A stretch of 64,000 nucleotides of DNA, from assembly GCF_010119245.1 (NCBI RefSeq), contig NZ_WNKG01000008.1, positions 248,001 through 312,000 of the forward strand. The letters run 5' to 3'. The notes beneath the pieces are model-generated. The model was not told the DNA's origin, made no database searches, and saw nothing but the letters and a program-made list of their open reading frames with translations. This document shows positions 33,161 to 42,861 of the stretch, in pieces (position 1 is the first letter of the stretch; each line of letters begins with the position of its first letter). A program made the position numbers and the translations under genes. Origin of the DNA: Cyclobacterium salsum (GTDB lineage: Bacteria > Bacteroidota > Bacteroidia > Cytophagales > Cyclobacteriaceae).

Positions 33161-36100
33161 ATGCCCAAAATAATTCAATCAAACAAGCTGAAATCACTCC
33201 TATTGCTTTTGATTATCAGCTTTTCCTGTGAGGAAGCATCCGAAACGACCGCTGTTCATCCCTTCGATCAATTAAGTGAAGAGGAGAAGCGAAACCCTGA
33301 GAATGCCCTTCTTGGAATCAAGGTCAACGAGAGCCTGGAAGCCAGTCTCTTTGCCTCCGAACCAATGATCACCAACCCTACCAATATTGACATTGATCAC
33401 AAAGGAAGGGTGTGGGTTTGCGAAGCATACAATTACCGTCCGGATATCACTGGAAACGAAACCAAGGGAGAAGGGGATCGGATTTTAATCCTGGAAGACA
33501 GTAACGGTGACGGGAAAGCGGACAAAAGTACGGTGTTTTACCAGGACCCGGAACTGAATGCCCCCTTGGGAATATGGGTCATGGGCCATCAGGCCATTGT
33601 TTCTCAAAGTCCCTACGTGTGGTTATTGACCGACACGGATGGCGACGATAAAGCGGATAAAAAGGAAGTTATTTTTAAAGGTGTTGGCGGGGAGCAGCAT
33701 GACCATGGGATGCATGCGTTTGTTTTTGGCCCGGATGGTAAGTTTTATTTTAATTTTGGTAATTCTGGTGGGACCATTCAGGATAAGAACGGACAAACCC
33801 TGAAAGATGCCAACGGGAAGCTTATTGATGCCGGGAATTACAAAGAAGGACTGGTTTTTCGCTGCGATGCGGATTTTTCCAATATTGAAGTACTGGGACA
33901 AAATTTCCGGAACAACTACGAAGTAGCACTCGACTCGTACGGCACCATGTGGCAGTCCGACAACGACGATGATGGAAACAAAGGAGTCCGCATCAATTAC
34001 GTCATGGAATACGGCAATTTTGGCTACAAGGATGAAATGACCGGAGCGGGCTGGAGAGCCAATCGCACCAATAAGGAAAAAGAAGTCCCCTTACAACACT
34101 GGCACTTAAACGACCCTGGGGTGGTCCCCAATTTGCTACAAACCGGAGCGGGATCGCCTACCGGCATGGTGGTATACGAAGGGAATGCACTACCCGAAGC
34201 ATTTCAGAATCAGATGATCCACACGGATGCGGGACCGAATGTGGTCCGGGCGTATCCGGTAGAAAAAGAGGGGGCAGGCTACAAAGCCTCCATCATCAAC
34301 CTGATGGAAGGCGACAAAGATCAGTGGTTCCGGCCATCCGACGTATGCGTCGCACCGGATGGATCGCTGATGGTTTCGGACTGGTACGATCCCGGAGTGG
34401 GAGGCCATCAGGTGGGCGACCTGAATAGAGGTCGTATTTTCCGGATTTCCACACCAGATACCCCCTATGAGGTTCCCGAGGCGGACATTAACTCCCCAAA
34501 TGGAGCCGTGAAAGCATTGTTAAATCCCAACCTCTCCCTGCGCTATCAGGCATGGAAAAGCCTGGAGGCCATGGGACCCGATGCCAGGCCGGCATTGGAA
34601 AACATCTTTTACGAGCATGAAAATCCGCGTTTCAAGGCCAGGACATTTTGGCTTTTAGCGAGATTGGATAAAAAATACATTCAGGAAGCTATTCGCCACC
34701 CAAACCCCGATCTTCGGATTTCGGGTATCCGAGCCGCCCGCCAGCATAACCTGGACCTACTACCCTACCTGGAAACCCTGGTACAGGATTCAGATGCGCA
34801 GGTGCGAAGAGAGGTGGCTATTGCTTTAAGAGGCATGAATTCACCCAAAGCCCCGGAGCTTTGGGCAGCATTAGCCCAACAACACGATGGGGAAGACCGC
34901 TGGTATTTGGAAGCGTTGGGAATTGGGGCTGCTGGTCAGTGGGATCGTTTTTATTCGGCCTGGATGGAAAAATCCGGAGCGGATATTAGCAGCAAGAAAA
35001 ATCAGGATATCGTCTGGAGATCCAGAACGGGTAAAGCCATTCCCCATTTGGCAAGCCTGGCCTCTGAAACTTCCGAACCCCTAGAAACCAGACTGCGGTA
35101 TTTCAGGGCCTTTGATTTTAATCCGGATAAAGAAGGGAAGTCTGCTGCGCTGATTAAAATGTTAGAAGCGGAGCAACTTCGTCAGGAAAATCAGGAGGAG
35201 GGACAACAAATAAACAGGCTGGTGTTAACCCACCTGGACCCGGAATACCTGGACAGATCCCCGGCTGTTCGCTCTGTGCTTACCAATACGCTGAATGAAA
35301 GTGCTGGAACCGAGGCTTATTTGGAACTGGTACAGAAGTTCGAAGTTAAATCCGAAAATCCACGGCTGTTACAAATGGCATTGGAAGAAAGCGACAATAC
35401 CCTTGGAAAATCTGCTGCGACCCTTTTGCTCCGGCAAGGGGGCCTGAACAGTGTACAAGAGGTGCTTTATAGTGAAGAAGATGATAAGATTCACGCCATG
35501 TTTGCAGTGTTGCGAGGGATCGGTAGTGCGGAATCACTGGATCTGTTAGAAAAAATGGCATTTGACAGCTCCCTGCCGCTTTCCGTTCGCAAAGATGCCA
35601 CTGCTGCGATAGGGGGTAGTTATGGTGGTGAAGACAGGGTTTTGGCATTATTGGAAAATGAAAAGCTTCCGGAAAATCTAATTCCGTCGGCGGTTACGGG
35701 GGTGAGTCGTGCCTGGAGGAAAAGCGTTCGTGCTGAAGCGGCCACCTATCTGGATGCTACCGCCAGTGAAGAAAACCCACTACCTCCTATGAAAGAGCTG
35801 CTCGCTATGGAAGGAAGCATAGAAAAAGGATTGGTCGTATTCAAAAACAATTGCGCGGTGTGTCACCAGGTAGGCGATATGGGGATGGACTTTGGCCCCA
35901 AACTTTCCGAAATAGGCAGTAAGCTTTCTAAAGAAGCCCAATTCATATCCATTCTTCACCCGGATGCAGGCATTAGCTTTGGCTACGAAGGGTACCTAAT
36001 ACAAATGAAAGACGGCAGTAGTCTGGGAGGAATAATCGCCAGCCAAACGGAAACAGATATTGATCTGAAATTACCGGGAGGTAGCACAGTCCCCATTAAA

Positions 36101-36229
36101 ACCAGCGAAATGAAAAGCATAGAACAAATGGAAAACTCGATGATGCCTGCCGGATTAGAAAAGACAATGAGTACCCAGGAACTGGTAGATCTGGTGAGCT
36201 ACCTGATGTCCCTTAAGAAACAATCTTAA
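33161..36229 (+). CDS. Lipoprotein with PVC-type dehydrogenase domain, HEAT repeats and C-terminal cytochrome c (second copy)
   Basis: I choose the ATG at 33161 over the one 24 bp upstream, because it gives a compact lipoprotein signal (LLLLLIISFSC, lipid Cys about residue 23). The roughly 1022-residue protein begins with the 'membrane-bound dehydrogenase' propeller (TNIDIDHKGRVWVCEAYNYR, DGDGKADKSTVFYQDPELNA). HEAT-like repeats follow from about 440. It ends with a cytochrome c containing CAVCHQVGDMGMDFGPKLSE. The last residues repeat the motif ENSMMPAGLEKTMSTQEL. It is a paralogue of the 25052-27700 protein. It sits 16 bp before the isomerase gene, so they form one unit. Confidence 0.85.
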   Translation: MPKIIQSNKLKSLLLLLIISFSCEEASETTAVHPFDQLSEEEKRNPENALLGIKVNESLEASLFASEPMITNPTNIDIDHKGRVWVCEAYNYRPDITGNETKGEGDRILILEDSNGDGKADKSTVFYQDPELNAPLGIWVMGHQAIVSQSPYVWLLTDTDGDDKADKKEVIFKGVGGEQHDHGMHAFVFGPDGKFYFNFGNSGGTIQDKNGQTLKDANGKLIDAGNYKEGLVFRCDADFSNIEVLGQNFRNNYEVALDSYGTMWQSDNDDDGNKGVRINYVMEYGNFGYKDEMTGAGWRANRTNKEKEVPLQHWHLNDPGVVPNLLQTGAGSPTGMVVYEGNALPEAFQNQMIHTDAGPNVVRAYPVEKEGAGYKASIINLMEGDKDQWFRPSDVCVAPDGSLMVSDWYDPGVGGHQVGDLNRGRIFRISTPDTPYEVPEADINSPNGAVKALLNPNLSLRYQAWKSLEAMGPDARPALENIFYEHENPRFKARTFWLLARLDKKYIQEAIRHPNPDLRISGIRAARQHNLDLLPYLETLVQDSDAQVRREVAIALRGMNSPKAPELWAALAQQHDGEDRWYLEALGIGAAGQWDRFYSAWMEKSGADISSKKNQDIVWRSRTGKAIPHLASLASETSEPLETRLRYFRAFDFNPDKEGKSAALIKMLEAEQLRQENQEEGQQINRLVLTHLDPEYLDRSPAVRSVLTNTLNESAGTEAYLELVQKFEVKSENPRLLQMALEESDNTLGKSAATLLLRQGGLNSVQEVLYSEEDDKIHAMFAVLRGIGSAESLDLLEKMAFDSSLPLSVRKDATAAIGGSYGGEDRVLALLENEKLPENLIPSAVTGVSRAWRKSVRAEAATYLDATASEENPLPPMKELLAMEGSIEKGLVVFKNNCAVCHQVGDMGMDFGPKLSEIGSKLSKEAQFISILHPDAGISFGYEGYLIQMKDGSSLGGIIASQTETDIDLKLPGGSTVPIKTSEMKSIEQMENSMMPAGLEKTMSTQELVDLVSYLMSLKKQS

Positions 36230-36245
36230 AATTAGTATACTATAT

Positions 36246-37139
36246 ATGAACCAAAAAGAAAATAACCCTAGAAGACGCACATTGAAGAAAATGGCCGGTG
36301 TAGGCCTGGCTGGCATGCTGGCACCGGGACTATCCCAACGGCTCCTGGCTGCTGAGAGACAGCTTCCGGATGCCCTAAAGGGCAACGTCAACCATTCCGT
36401 ATGCCGGTGGTGTTACAATGATATTGCATTCGAGGACCTGTGCAAGGCTGCGGTAGAAATCGGTTTAAAATCTATAGAGTTGGCCGGACCGGAAGAATGG
36501 CCGGTTCTCAAAAAATACGGGCTGGACTGTGCCATGCCCTGGGGTGCGGGTTTGGGAATCGAAAGGGGCTGGAACAATCCGGAGCTGCATGAAGAACTGA
36601 TCAAAAGTTACGAAGAGGTAATCCCTAAAGTGGCTGCCGCAGGCTACAAGCAGATCATTTGTTTCTCCGGCAACCGAAATGGACTGGATGATACCAAAGG
36701 GATTGAAAATTGTGCCATGGGATTGAAAAAAATCATGCCTGTTGCTGAAAAGCACGGGGTCATCATGTGCATGGAATTATTAAACAGCAAAGTAAATCAC
36801 AAAGACTACCAGGCTGACCATACCGCCTGGGGAGTCGAGGTTTGCAAGGCCGTAGGTTCCGAAAACATCAAGCTGCTATACGACATTTACCACATGCAGA
36901 TTATGGAGGGAGATGTCATTGCCACCATTAAGGAGTACCACCCGTACATTTCCCATTACCACACCGGCGGTGTACCGGGAAGAAACGAAATAGACGAAAG
37001 CCAGGAACTCTATTATCCCGCCATAATGAAAGCCATTCTGGAAACCGGATATCAGGGCTATGTGGGCCAGGAATTTATCCCTAAGAGACCCGATAAATTG
37101 GCTTCTCTGAAACAAGGAGTAGAAATTTGTGATGTTTAA
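36246..37139 (+). CDS. Tat-exported sugar isomerase/epimerase (hydroxypyruvate isomerase-like TIM barrel)
   Basis: A 297-residue protein with a twin-arginine signal (RRRTLKKMAGVGLAGMLAP) and an AP-endonuclease-2/xylose-isomerase-type TIM barrel. Blocks include EIGLKSIELAGPEEWPVLKK, AAGYKQIICFSGNR and IMCMELLNSKVNHKDYQADH. The metal-ligand residues lie in MELLNSK, LLYDIYHMQIM and YHTGGVPGRNEID (the Glu, Asp, His set of the fold), and it ends GYVGQEFIPKRPD. Relatives are hydroxypyruvate isomerases, 3-keto sugar epimerases and other sugar isomerases, so the exact substrate is open. It lies 16 bp after the cytochrome lipoprotein gene and before a strong terminator. Confidence 0.85.
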   Translation: MNQKENNPRRRTLKKMAGVGLAGMLAPGLSQRLLAAERQLPDALKGNVNHSVCRWCYNDIAFEDLCKAAVEIGLKSIELAGPEEWPVLKKYGLDCAMPWGAGLGIERGWNNPELHEELIKSYEEVIPKVAAAGYKQIICFSGNRNGLDDTKGIENCAMGLKKIMPVAEKHGVIMCMELLNSKVNHKDYQADHTAWGVEVCKAVGSENIKLLYDIYHMQIMEGDVIATIKEYHPYISHYHTGGVPGRNEIDESQELYYPAIMKAILETGYQGYVGQEFIPKRPDKLASLKQGVEICDV

Positions 37140-37154
37140 CTTTATAGGATTTAG

Positions 37155-37195
37155 AAATACAAAAGCCGCCTCGCAATGAGTCGGCTTTTGTATTT
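37155..37195. terminator. Strong bidirectional terminator
   Basis: AAATACAAAAGCCG (37155-37168) pairs perfectly with CGGCTTTTGTATTT (37182-37195), a 14-bp stem with a 13-base loop. It sits between converging genes (isomerase rightward, glycosyltransferase-type gene leftward) and has T/A-rich arms that work in both directions. Confidence 0.9.
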
Positions 37196-37235
37196 CAATA
37201 GTCGTTCCTGCCTGTCAGTTCAGCATTTTTGACCT

Positions 37236-38402
37236 TCAATTCATATTGATTTCATTGTCGGAAAATACACTTTTTGAGATCTCCGGTTTACGTCGGGACA
37301 GCAGCTTCTTTCTTCTGACACCTTGTTTTTCTGATAAACTCGGTCTCTTTTTGCAATTATTCCTGATGTTTTTCAGGGTTTGCTTATCCATCCAGATCCC
37401 TAGGCCTACCGCCACCAGAATTAGCGTCGGAAAGAGAAAATGATCATTGAGCGAATACCCAAAAAACACGAGTGCTATGAAAAGTAACTTGACCGTGCCC
37501 AATGTTAACGCCACCTGATCATGTTTCAGTCCCATGCGAATAAGAAAATGGTGCACATGGCTTTTGTCTGGCTTTAAGGGAGACTTTCCCTTCAGGCTTC
37601 GTTTGACAAATATACGTACCGTATCGTAAATGGGAACAATCAAAAAGGCCATGCCGGCTGCAAACGGGGCGTTCAATTTTAGCCCTTCCCAGGGGGCCAT
37701 GGTACCGGTTTTGTCCACAAATAAAATCACCAGCACCGTAAGCGCAAACCCCAAACTCAGGGACCCGGTATCCCCCATAAATATTTTGGCCGGATGCCAG
37801 TTAAACACTAAGAAAGCTAGAATCCCCCCTACCAGGGTAAAGGAAATAAGGCTATAGGAAACCATATCGGCCGTGTAAAACCAAAAACCGAGAATGGTTA
37901 AGGTCACCAGACTTAGGGCGCCTGCGAGCCCGTCTGCGCCATCTATTAGGTTAAAAGAGTTGGTTAAAACCAGAATGGCAAAAAAGGTAATTGCCACGCT
38001 GACAAAGTAGGGAATTTCATAAATTCCTAAAAACCCATAAAGGCCGGAAATCCTGATATCCGCCATTACAATCACAAAAAAGGCTGGAATAGACTGGCCT
38101 ATTAATTTCTGAAATGCCGTCAATTCGATTAAATCGTCTCGAAGTCCTACTGAAAACATGATTCCCAGAGCCACCAGAAAATACCTTGTTTCCACGATCT
38201 GATCAAAACTAAGCCAGGCAAATAGCCCCAGAAATGAGGCAACGATGATGGCGATTCCTCCCATAGAGGGGATACTCCCAGCGTGAATTTTCCTCCCTCC
38301 CGGAGCCTCCATAAAATTGATCCTTTTCAGAATCATGATCAAGACGGGGGTCATTAAAAAACCAAAGAAGAAGGAGGTCGCTGTAGAAAGAAAAATATTC
38401 AT
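37236..38402 (-). CDS. Undecaprenyl-phosphate sugar-1-phosphate transferase (WecA/TagO-like)
   Basis: A 388-residue membrane enzyme of the GT4/MraY family, which loads a sugar-1-phosphate onto undecaprenyl phosphate to start a cell-surface glycan. Hallmarks are the DD motif in GLRDDLIELTAFQKLIGQ, NSFNLIDGADGLAGALS, the VFNWHPAKIFMGDTGSLSLG block with its catalytic Asp, and the HVHHFLIRMGLKHDQ His motif. About ten hydrophobic segments are visible. The C-terminal tail is basic and rich in RKK. It lies next to a sugar-nucleotide epimerase gene on the same strand (85 bp apart). Together they suggest capsule or O-antigen-like glycan synthesis. Confidence 0.9.
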   Translation of the reverse strand: MNIFLSTATSFFFGFLMTPVLIMILKRINFMEAPGGRKIHAGSIPSMGGIAIIVASFLGLFAWLSFDQIVETRYFLVALGIMFSVGLRDDLIELTAFQKLIGQSIPAFFVIVMADIRISGLYGFLGIYEIPYFVSVAITFFAILVLTNSFNLIDGADGLAGALSLVTLTILGFWFYTADMVSYSLISFTLVGGILAFLVFNWHPAKIFMGDTGSLSLGFALTVLVILFVDKTGTMAPWEGLKLNAPFAAGMAFLIVPIYDTVRIFVKRSLKGKSPLKPDKSHVHHFLIRMGLKHDQVALTLGTVKLLFIALVFFGYSLNDHFLFPTLILVAVGLGIWMDKQTLKNIRNNCKKRPSLSEKQGVRRKKLLSRRKPEISKSVFSDNEINMN

Positions 38403-38487
38403 AATATGAAAGTTTTCACAAAAATAAACATAATGGATTTATATTATTAGTTTTTTGCTGCGAATTTTATACCAAAAAACTGTCTAT

Positions 38488-39540
38488 TTACACTTTGTAG
38501 TAACTTCTGTACCATTTTACAAATTGCTCGATACCAAAGGGGACCGAGGTAGAGGGCTTGTATCCCAACTCTTTTTCGAGCGGAGTGGTATCGGCAAAGG
38601 TAGCAGGGACGTCTCCAGGTTGAATGGGCAACATTTCCTTTTTCGCCTCTTTCCCCAGGGAATCTTCAATGGCGTGTATGAAATCCATCAACTTTACCGG
38701 ACTGGAATTTCCAATATTGTAAACGGTGTAAGGAGCCTTTGATTTGCTCGCGTCCCCTGTATCAGGATCCCAATGTTCATCTGCTGCGGGAGCTTTGTCC
38801 ACCACACGAATCACCCCTTGTACAATATCGTCTACATAGGTAAAGTCTCGTTGCATCTCGCCGTAATTAAACACCTGAATGGGCTTGTCTTCCAATATAG
38901 CTTTTGTAAACAGAAATAGTGCCATATCTGGCCTGCCCCAGGGCCCATACACGGTAAAGAACCGCAAACCTGTAGTCGGGAGGCCAAAAAGATGACTATA
39001 GGTATGGGCCATCAATTCGTTTGATTTCTTAGAGGCAGCGTATAAAGACACCGGGTGATCCACGTTCTGACTGGTCGCAAAAGGCATCTGCGTATTGGTT
39101 CCGTAGACCGAACTGGAAGAAGCGTAAGCCAAATGTTTTATATCATGATGCCTGCACGCCTCCAGAATGTTTAAAAACCCAACAATATTGGCCTGAATGT
39201 AGGCATCTGGATTGGTCAACGAATACCGGACACCAGCCTGAGCTGCAAGGTTCACCACTTTGTCAAACTTCTGTTCAGCAAATAATTTCATCACCCCTTC
39301 CTTATCCTCCAATTGCAGTTGAACAAACTGATACCCAGGGTATTTATTACTGGATTGTATTTTTCCATACTGAACGGCAGCCGGGTCAATACCGGTTTTG
39401 CTTAACCGGTCGTACTTTAGCTGTATGTCATAATAATCATTGATACTGTCCAGTCCTACCACTTCATCCCCACTTTCAAGGAGCTTTTCGGCCAAATGCA
39501 TACCTATAAATCCAGCAGTTCCTGTGATCAAAATCTTCAT
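38488..39540 (-). CDS. NAD-dependent UDP-sugar epimerase (UDP-glucuronate 4-epimerase-like)
   Basis: A 350-residue short-chain dehydrogenase-type epimerase that changes a sugar nucleotide at C4. The N-terminal NAD motif is GTAGFIG, and the catalytic Ser/Tyr/Lys set is in [16 protein letters not shown] and [15 protein letters not shown]. The segment [20 protein letters not shown] is typical of the UDP-glucuronate 4-epimerase/GAE-like group. The C-terminal [20 protein letters not shown] is also usual there. It lies just upstream of the undecaprenyl-phosphate transferase on the same strand, consistent with supply of a sugar for the same glycan. The exact substrate is inferred by resemblance. Confidence 0.85.
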   Translation of the reverse strand: MKILITGTAGFIGMHLAEKLLESGDEVVGLDSINDYYDIQLKYDRLSKTGIDPAAVQYGKIQSSNKYPGYQFVQLQLEDKEGVMKLFAEQKFDKVVNLAAQAGVRYSLTNPDAYIQANIVGFLNILEACRHHDIKHLAYASSSSVYGTNTQMPFATSQNVDHPVSLYAASKKSNELMAHTYSHLFGLPTTGLRFFTVYGPWGRPDMALFLFTKAILEDKPIQVFNYGEMQRDFTYVDDIVQGVIRVVDKAPAADEHWDPDTGDASKSKAPYTVYNIGNSSPVKLMDFIHAIEDSLGKEAKKEMLPIQPGDVPATFADTTPLEKELGYKPSTSVPFGIEQFVKWYRSYYKV

Positions 39541-39807
39541 GTGCTTGTTACTTTTTGCGGATAACAGTTATTAGGGATAAAAATTCAATCGAATCCATCA
39601 CTTAAACCAAAAACTATAATTACGGCAGTAAAGATACTAATTTTAATGAAAAACCTGACTTTCTCCCTATCGAAAAACCTATTTCGATTTTAACTATTTG
39701 ATTAATGGTAAACCTGTGTGACATCCGTAACCAGGTCGATTCCAACCCCTCAAGCACCACATTTACCCAGGTTTCAAATTAACGCTTAATAAAAAAGGGG
39801 CTATTGC

Positions 39808-42800
39808 CTACTGAACGACCGACCTGGAAAGTTTCGTCTTCCTCGCCACAAACCAGTACGCCAACGGGACAAAATACAAGGCTGTAAAGGTACCTATGGT
39901 CAACCCTCCAATCACCGACACTACTAATGGTCGCTGCAGATCAGCTCCCAGTCCTGCGCTAAATACCACCGGCAATAACGCCAGAATGGTGGTAATCGAT
40001 GTCATTACGATGGGTTTCAGACGGATTTCTCCTGCCCTGAATAACGCTTTTTCCAATACTTCTACCGATCCTCCATCTGCTTGCCGATACTGTTTTCTAA
40101 GCCGGTTTATGGTGTCTATCTTCAAAATGGCATCGTTGACCATGATTCCTAACATGACTACCAGACCAATGGCCGACATCACATTCAGGGAGGTCCCGCT
40201 TAGCCAAAGCAGCAGAAATGCCCCCCCTATTCCCAAAGGAAGCGTGAAAATAACGATCAATGGCTGAACAAAATTTTCAAACTGAGCGGCCAGTATAAAG
40301 TACAATAGCAATACAGATACCAATAGAATCCCCCCTAACTGCCAGATGGTTTCCCGGTCCTGAAAATACTGCCCGGTAAATTCGACCGCCAAATTTTTCC
40401 CGGAGGCCCAATCCCTAATTGTCCGCTCCTGCTGTGGCGAAAGCGAGGTGTCATACGTCAGGGATTGGAAAATTCCAGCGCGATCGGCGGTAACAAATTT
40501 ATATTGCTCGTCATAGGAGAAATGAATAAATTCATCCAGGGCATAGGGAATCCCTTCTTCTCCATATATATAATTAGTCTTTAATAATGTCTGAAAATCC
40601 AAGGTCTCAGCGGCCAGGAGAATGGGGGTAATTTCTCCGAAACGTTTGATATCGGCAATGAGGTAGTTTCCGAAAAGTTGTTGAATTTTTTCTACTAATT
40701 GTTGACCTTCCAACCCATATAAGGCCAATTTCCTCATGTCTGTTCTGAATATTACCGAGGCACCTTTTTGAAGGCCCGGCCCCTTGGACCAACCGGAAAC
40801 CGGAAAGGCTTCCAGCCAGGGATCCATCTGGCTTACAGCCACCGGTTGCTTGGAAGTGAGATCCTTCCAGCGCACTTCAAAAAAAGGCCTATCAGAACTA
40901 AATAGCTGGTCAAAAGCATTGGGAGCATCCTGAATTTCCACACTGGCCAAAGGATACCGCTGGTGAATGAATTGCAACAGTTGAGAACTAATCATCTCCT
41001 TTTGCTGGCCATTTTCAAACATCAGAAACACATCTGCCTGCTGGATGTCATTATCTCCTTCGTACAAAAGAAATTGCCGTAAACCCAGGTCACTTTCGGC
41101 CCATTGGTAGTCCCCTTCCACCAGCGCAAGCATGTCCAGTACCCGTTCTTTATTTTGGTTGGCATTAATGGGCTCGTTCCAATCCAGAGAGACCATCACA
41201 TCATACTTTTCGATGGGGGGCAGGCCCTCCACCTTAAGCAGCCTTACCGTAAGCAGCAACAGGGGTATCAATAGCAGTAATACCAAAAGAGACCCTGCGC
41301 GGTAGGCAAAAATCAATCGGTAAATCCGCTTATACCCTTTCAATAAAAGTAAAAACAAGCGGCTGTCCTCTCCTGAACGCTGGTAGGTCTTCCCTTTGAA
41401 AAACAGGTAATAAAGCAGGGGTAAACCAATAAATGCCACCAAAAGCGAAACGGATAAAATGGCAGCAACCGAAACCGCCTGATCATAAAATAAAGCGCCA
41501 GATATGCCACTCAAAAATACCAGGGGAACAAACACCGCCAGGGTGGTAAGCACCGAACTGATCAACGCGGACATCACTTCATTTACCCCGGAAATGCAGG
41601 CCTCAAAAAGCGGAATCCCTTCCGATCGCTTTCGGCTAATGTTGTCCAGGACAATGATCGAATTGTCTATCAGCATCCCCAATCCCAAAGCCAGGCCGCT
41701 TAAAGAGATCACGTTGATGGAAATCCCGGCAAAATAAAAAATGGCAAAACTTATTATGAGCGATGAGGGCAGGCTAATACCAATGATAATCGGCATGCGG
41801 AAATCCCCCATAAAAACGAAGAGAATTCCGAAGGCAAAAAGTCCCCCAAAGAGCAAGCTTGTTTGCAGGTTGGTAATTCCTGCGTTCAGCAGCGTAGATT
41901 GATCCTGGGTAAGGGCGAATTCCACCTGGGGATAATCCGCTTCAAAGCCCTGAACTGCCTCGTAAAGCAGGGGCATGATATCGTTCATTCGGGCAGCAGT
42001 CTGCTTATGTACCGTCACTACCAGGCCTTCCCGTTCCTGAAACAGATGAAACCCGTCGGGCTTGGCCAGGGAATGACGCACTTCCGCCACCTTGCCCAGG
42101 CTTACCGTGTTGCCCGCGGGTCCCCTTACCGGAAGGTTACGGATGTCTTCCGGTGTTTCCAGTCTGCTGGCCAGTCGAAGGTAATACCGGAATTGGCCGT
42201 CCTCCACGCTAATTCCGGGTAATTCACTATTTCCAGCTTCAATGGCCCGGATCACATCCGATTCCCGCATGCCCAGGCCCGCCAAAACAGGCTTGTCAGG
42301 ACTGACAGAAATCACCCGTTCCTGCCTCCCGTTAATGTCTACCAGTGCCACTCCGTCCAACTGCTCTACCCTCTTTTTTATTACATTTTCAGTGAGCAGC
42401 GATACATCGGCAAAGTCCACTCCCTCTTTGGGCACCACCTGTAGCCGAACAATAGGGATGTCATTGGTATTGATGCGTACCACCCGGGGCCTTTCCAGGT
42501 CTTCCGGCAGGCTGTTGGTAAGCCGGTCTATCTTTTCATTTACCGCAATGTAAGCCAACTCCATCTGGGTGTCGTAACTAAACGTAAGCCTTACATTGCC
42601 CACTTCCGATCCGGCTTTACTTCCCATATCCTCGAGCCCATCCAGGGTGACCATAGCCTCCCGGATAGGACGTAAAACATTTTGCTCTATGGACTCCGGG
42701 GAAGTATTGGGATAGGACACCTTGATCACTATCTGAGGCACATCCATCGGAGGCAACAAGGAAATGGGCAAGGTACGGAACAGGATAAGGCTGAAAATAA

Positions 42801-42858
42801 GCAGGGCCAAAAAGGTCATGCCTACGGCGATGGGTCGGGCCAATAAAAATCTAACCAT
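39808..42858 (-). CDS. RND efflux pump permease (AcrB/CusA family)
   Basis: A 1016-residue inner-membrane RND permease that moves substrates out using the proton gradient. The first transmembrane helix is at the N-terminus (AVGMTFLALLIFSLILFRT). The proton-relay Asp region in TM4 is GLALGLGMLIDNSIIVLDNI. The second half repeats the pattern with SAIGLVVMLGIMVNDAILKI and GADLQRPLVVSVIGGLTIG. Two large periplasmic loops are present and the length is normal for the family. It is downstream of its periplasmic adaptor (3 bp apart). No TolC-like outer-membrane gene is in the window. Substrates cannot be told from sequence. Confidence 0.95.
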   Translation of the reverse strand: MVRFLLARPIAVGMTFLALLIFSLILFRTLPISLLPPMDVPQIVIKVSYPNTSPESIEQNVLRPIREAMVTLDGLEDMGSKAGSEVGNVRLTFSYDTQMELAYIAVNEKIDRLTNSLPEDLERPRVVRINTNDIPIVRLQVVPKEGVDFADVSLLTENVIKKRVEQLDGVALVDINGRQERVISVSPDKPVLAGLGMRESDVIRAIEAGNSELPGISVEDGQFRYYLRLASRLETPEDIRNLPVRGPAGNTVSLGKVAEVRHSLAKPDGFHLFQEREGLVVTVHKQTAARMNDIMPLLYEAVQGFEADYPQVEFALTQDQSTLLNAGITNLQTSLLFGGLFAFGILFVFMGDFRMPIIIGISLPSSLIISFAIFYFAGISINVISLSGLALGLGMLIDNSIIVLDNISRKRSEGIPLFEACISGVNEVMSALISSVLTTLAVFVPLVFLSGISGALFYDQAVSVAAILSVSLLVAFIGLPLLYYLFFKGKTYQRSGEDSRLFLLLLKGYKRIYRLIFAYRAGSLLVLLLLIPLLLLTVRLLKVEGLPPIEKYDVMVSLDWNEPINANQNKERVLDMLALVEGDYQWAESDLGLRQFLLYEGDNDIQQADVFLMFENGQQKEMISSQLLQFIHQRYPLASVEIQDAPNAFDQLFSSDRPFFEVRWKDLTSKQPVAVSQMDPWLEAFPVSGWSKGPGLQKGASVIFRTDMRKLALYGLEGQQLVEKIQQLFGNYLIADIKRFGEITPILLAAETLDFQTLLKTNYIYGEEGIPYALDEFIHFSYDEQYKFVTADRAGIFQSLTYDTSLSPQQERTIRDWASGKNLAVEFTGQYFQDRETIWQLGGILLVSVLLLYFILAAQFENFVQPLIVIFTLPLGIGGAFLLLWLSGTSLNVMSAIGLVVMLGIMVNDAILKIDTINRLRKQYRQADGGSVEVLEKALFRAGEIRLKPIVMTSITTILALLPVVFSAGLGADLQRPLVVSVIGGLTIGTFTALYFVPLAYWFVARKTKLSRSVVQ

Positions 42859-42861
42859 GGC

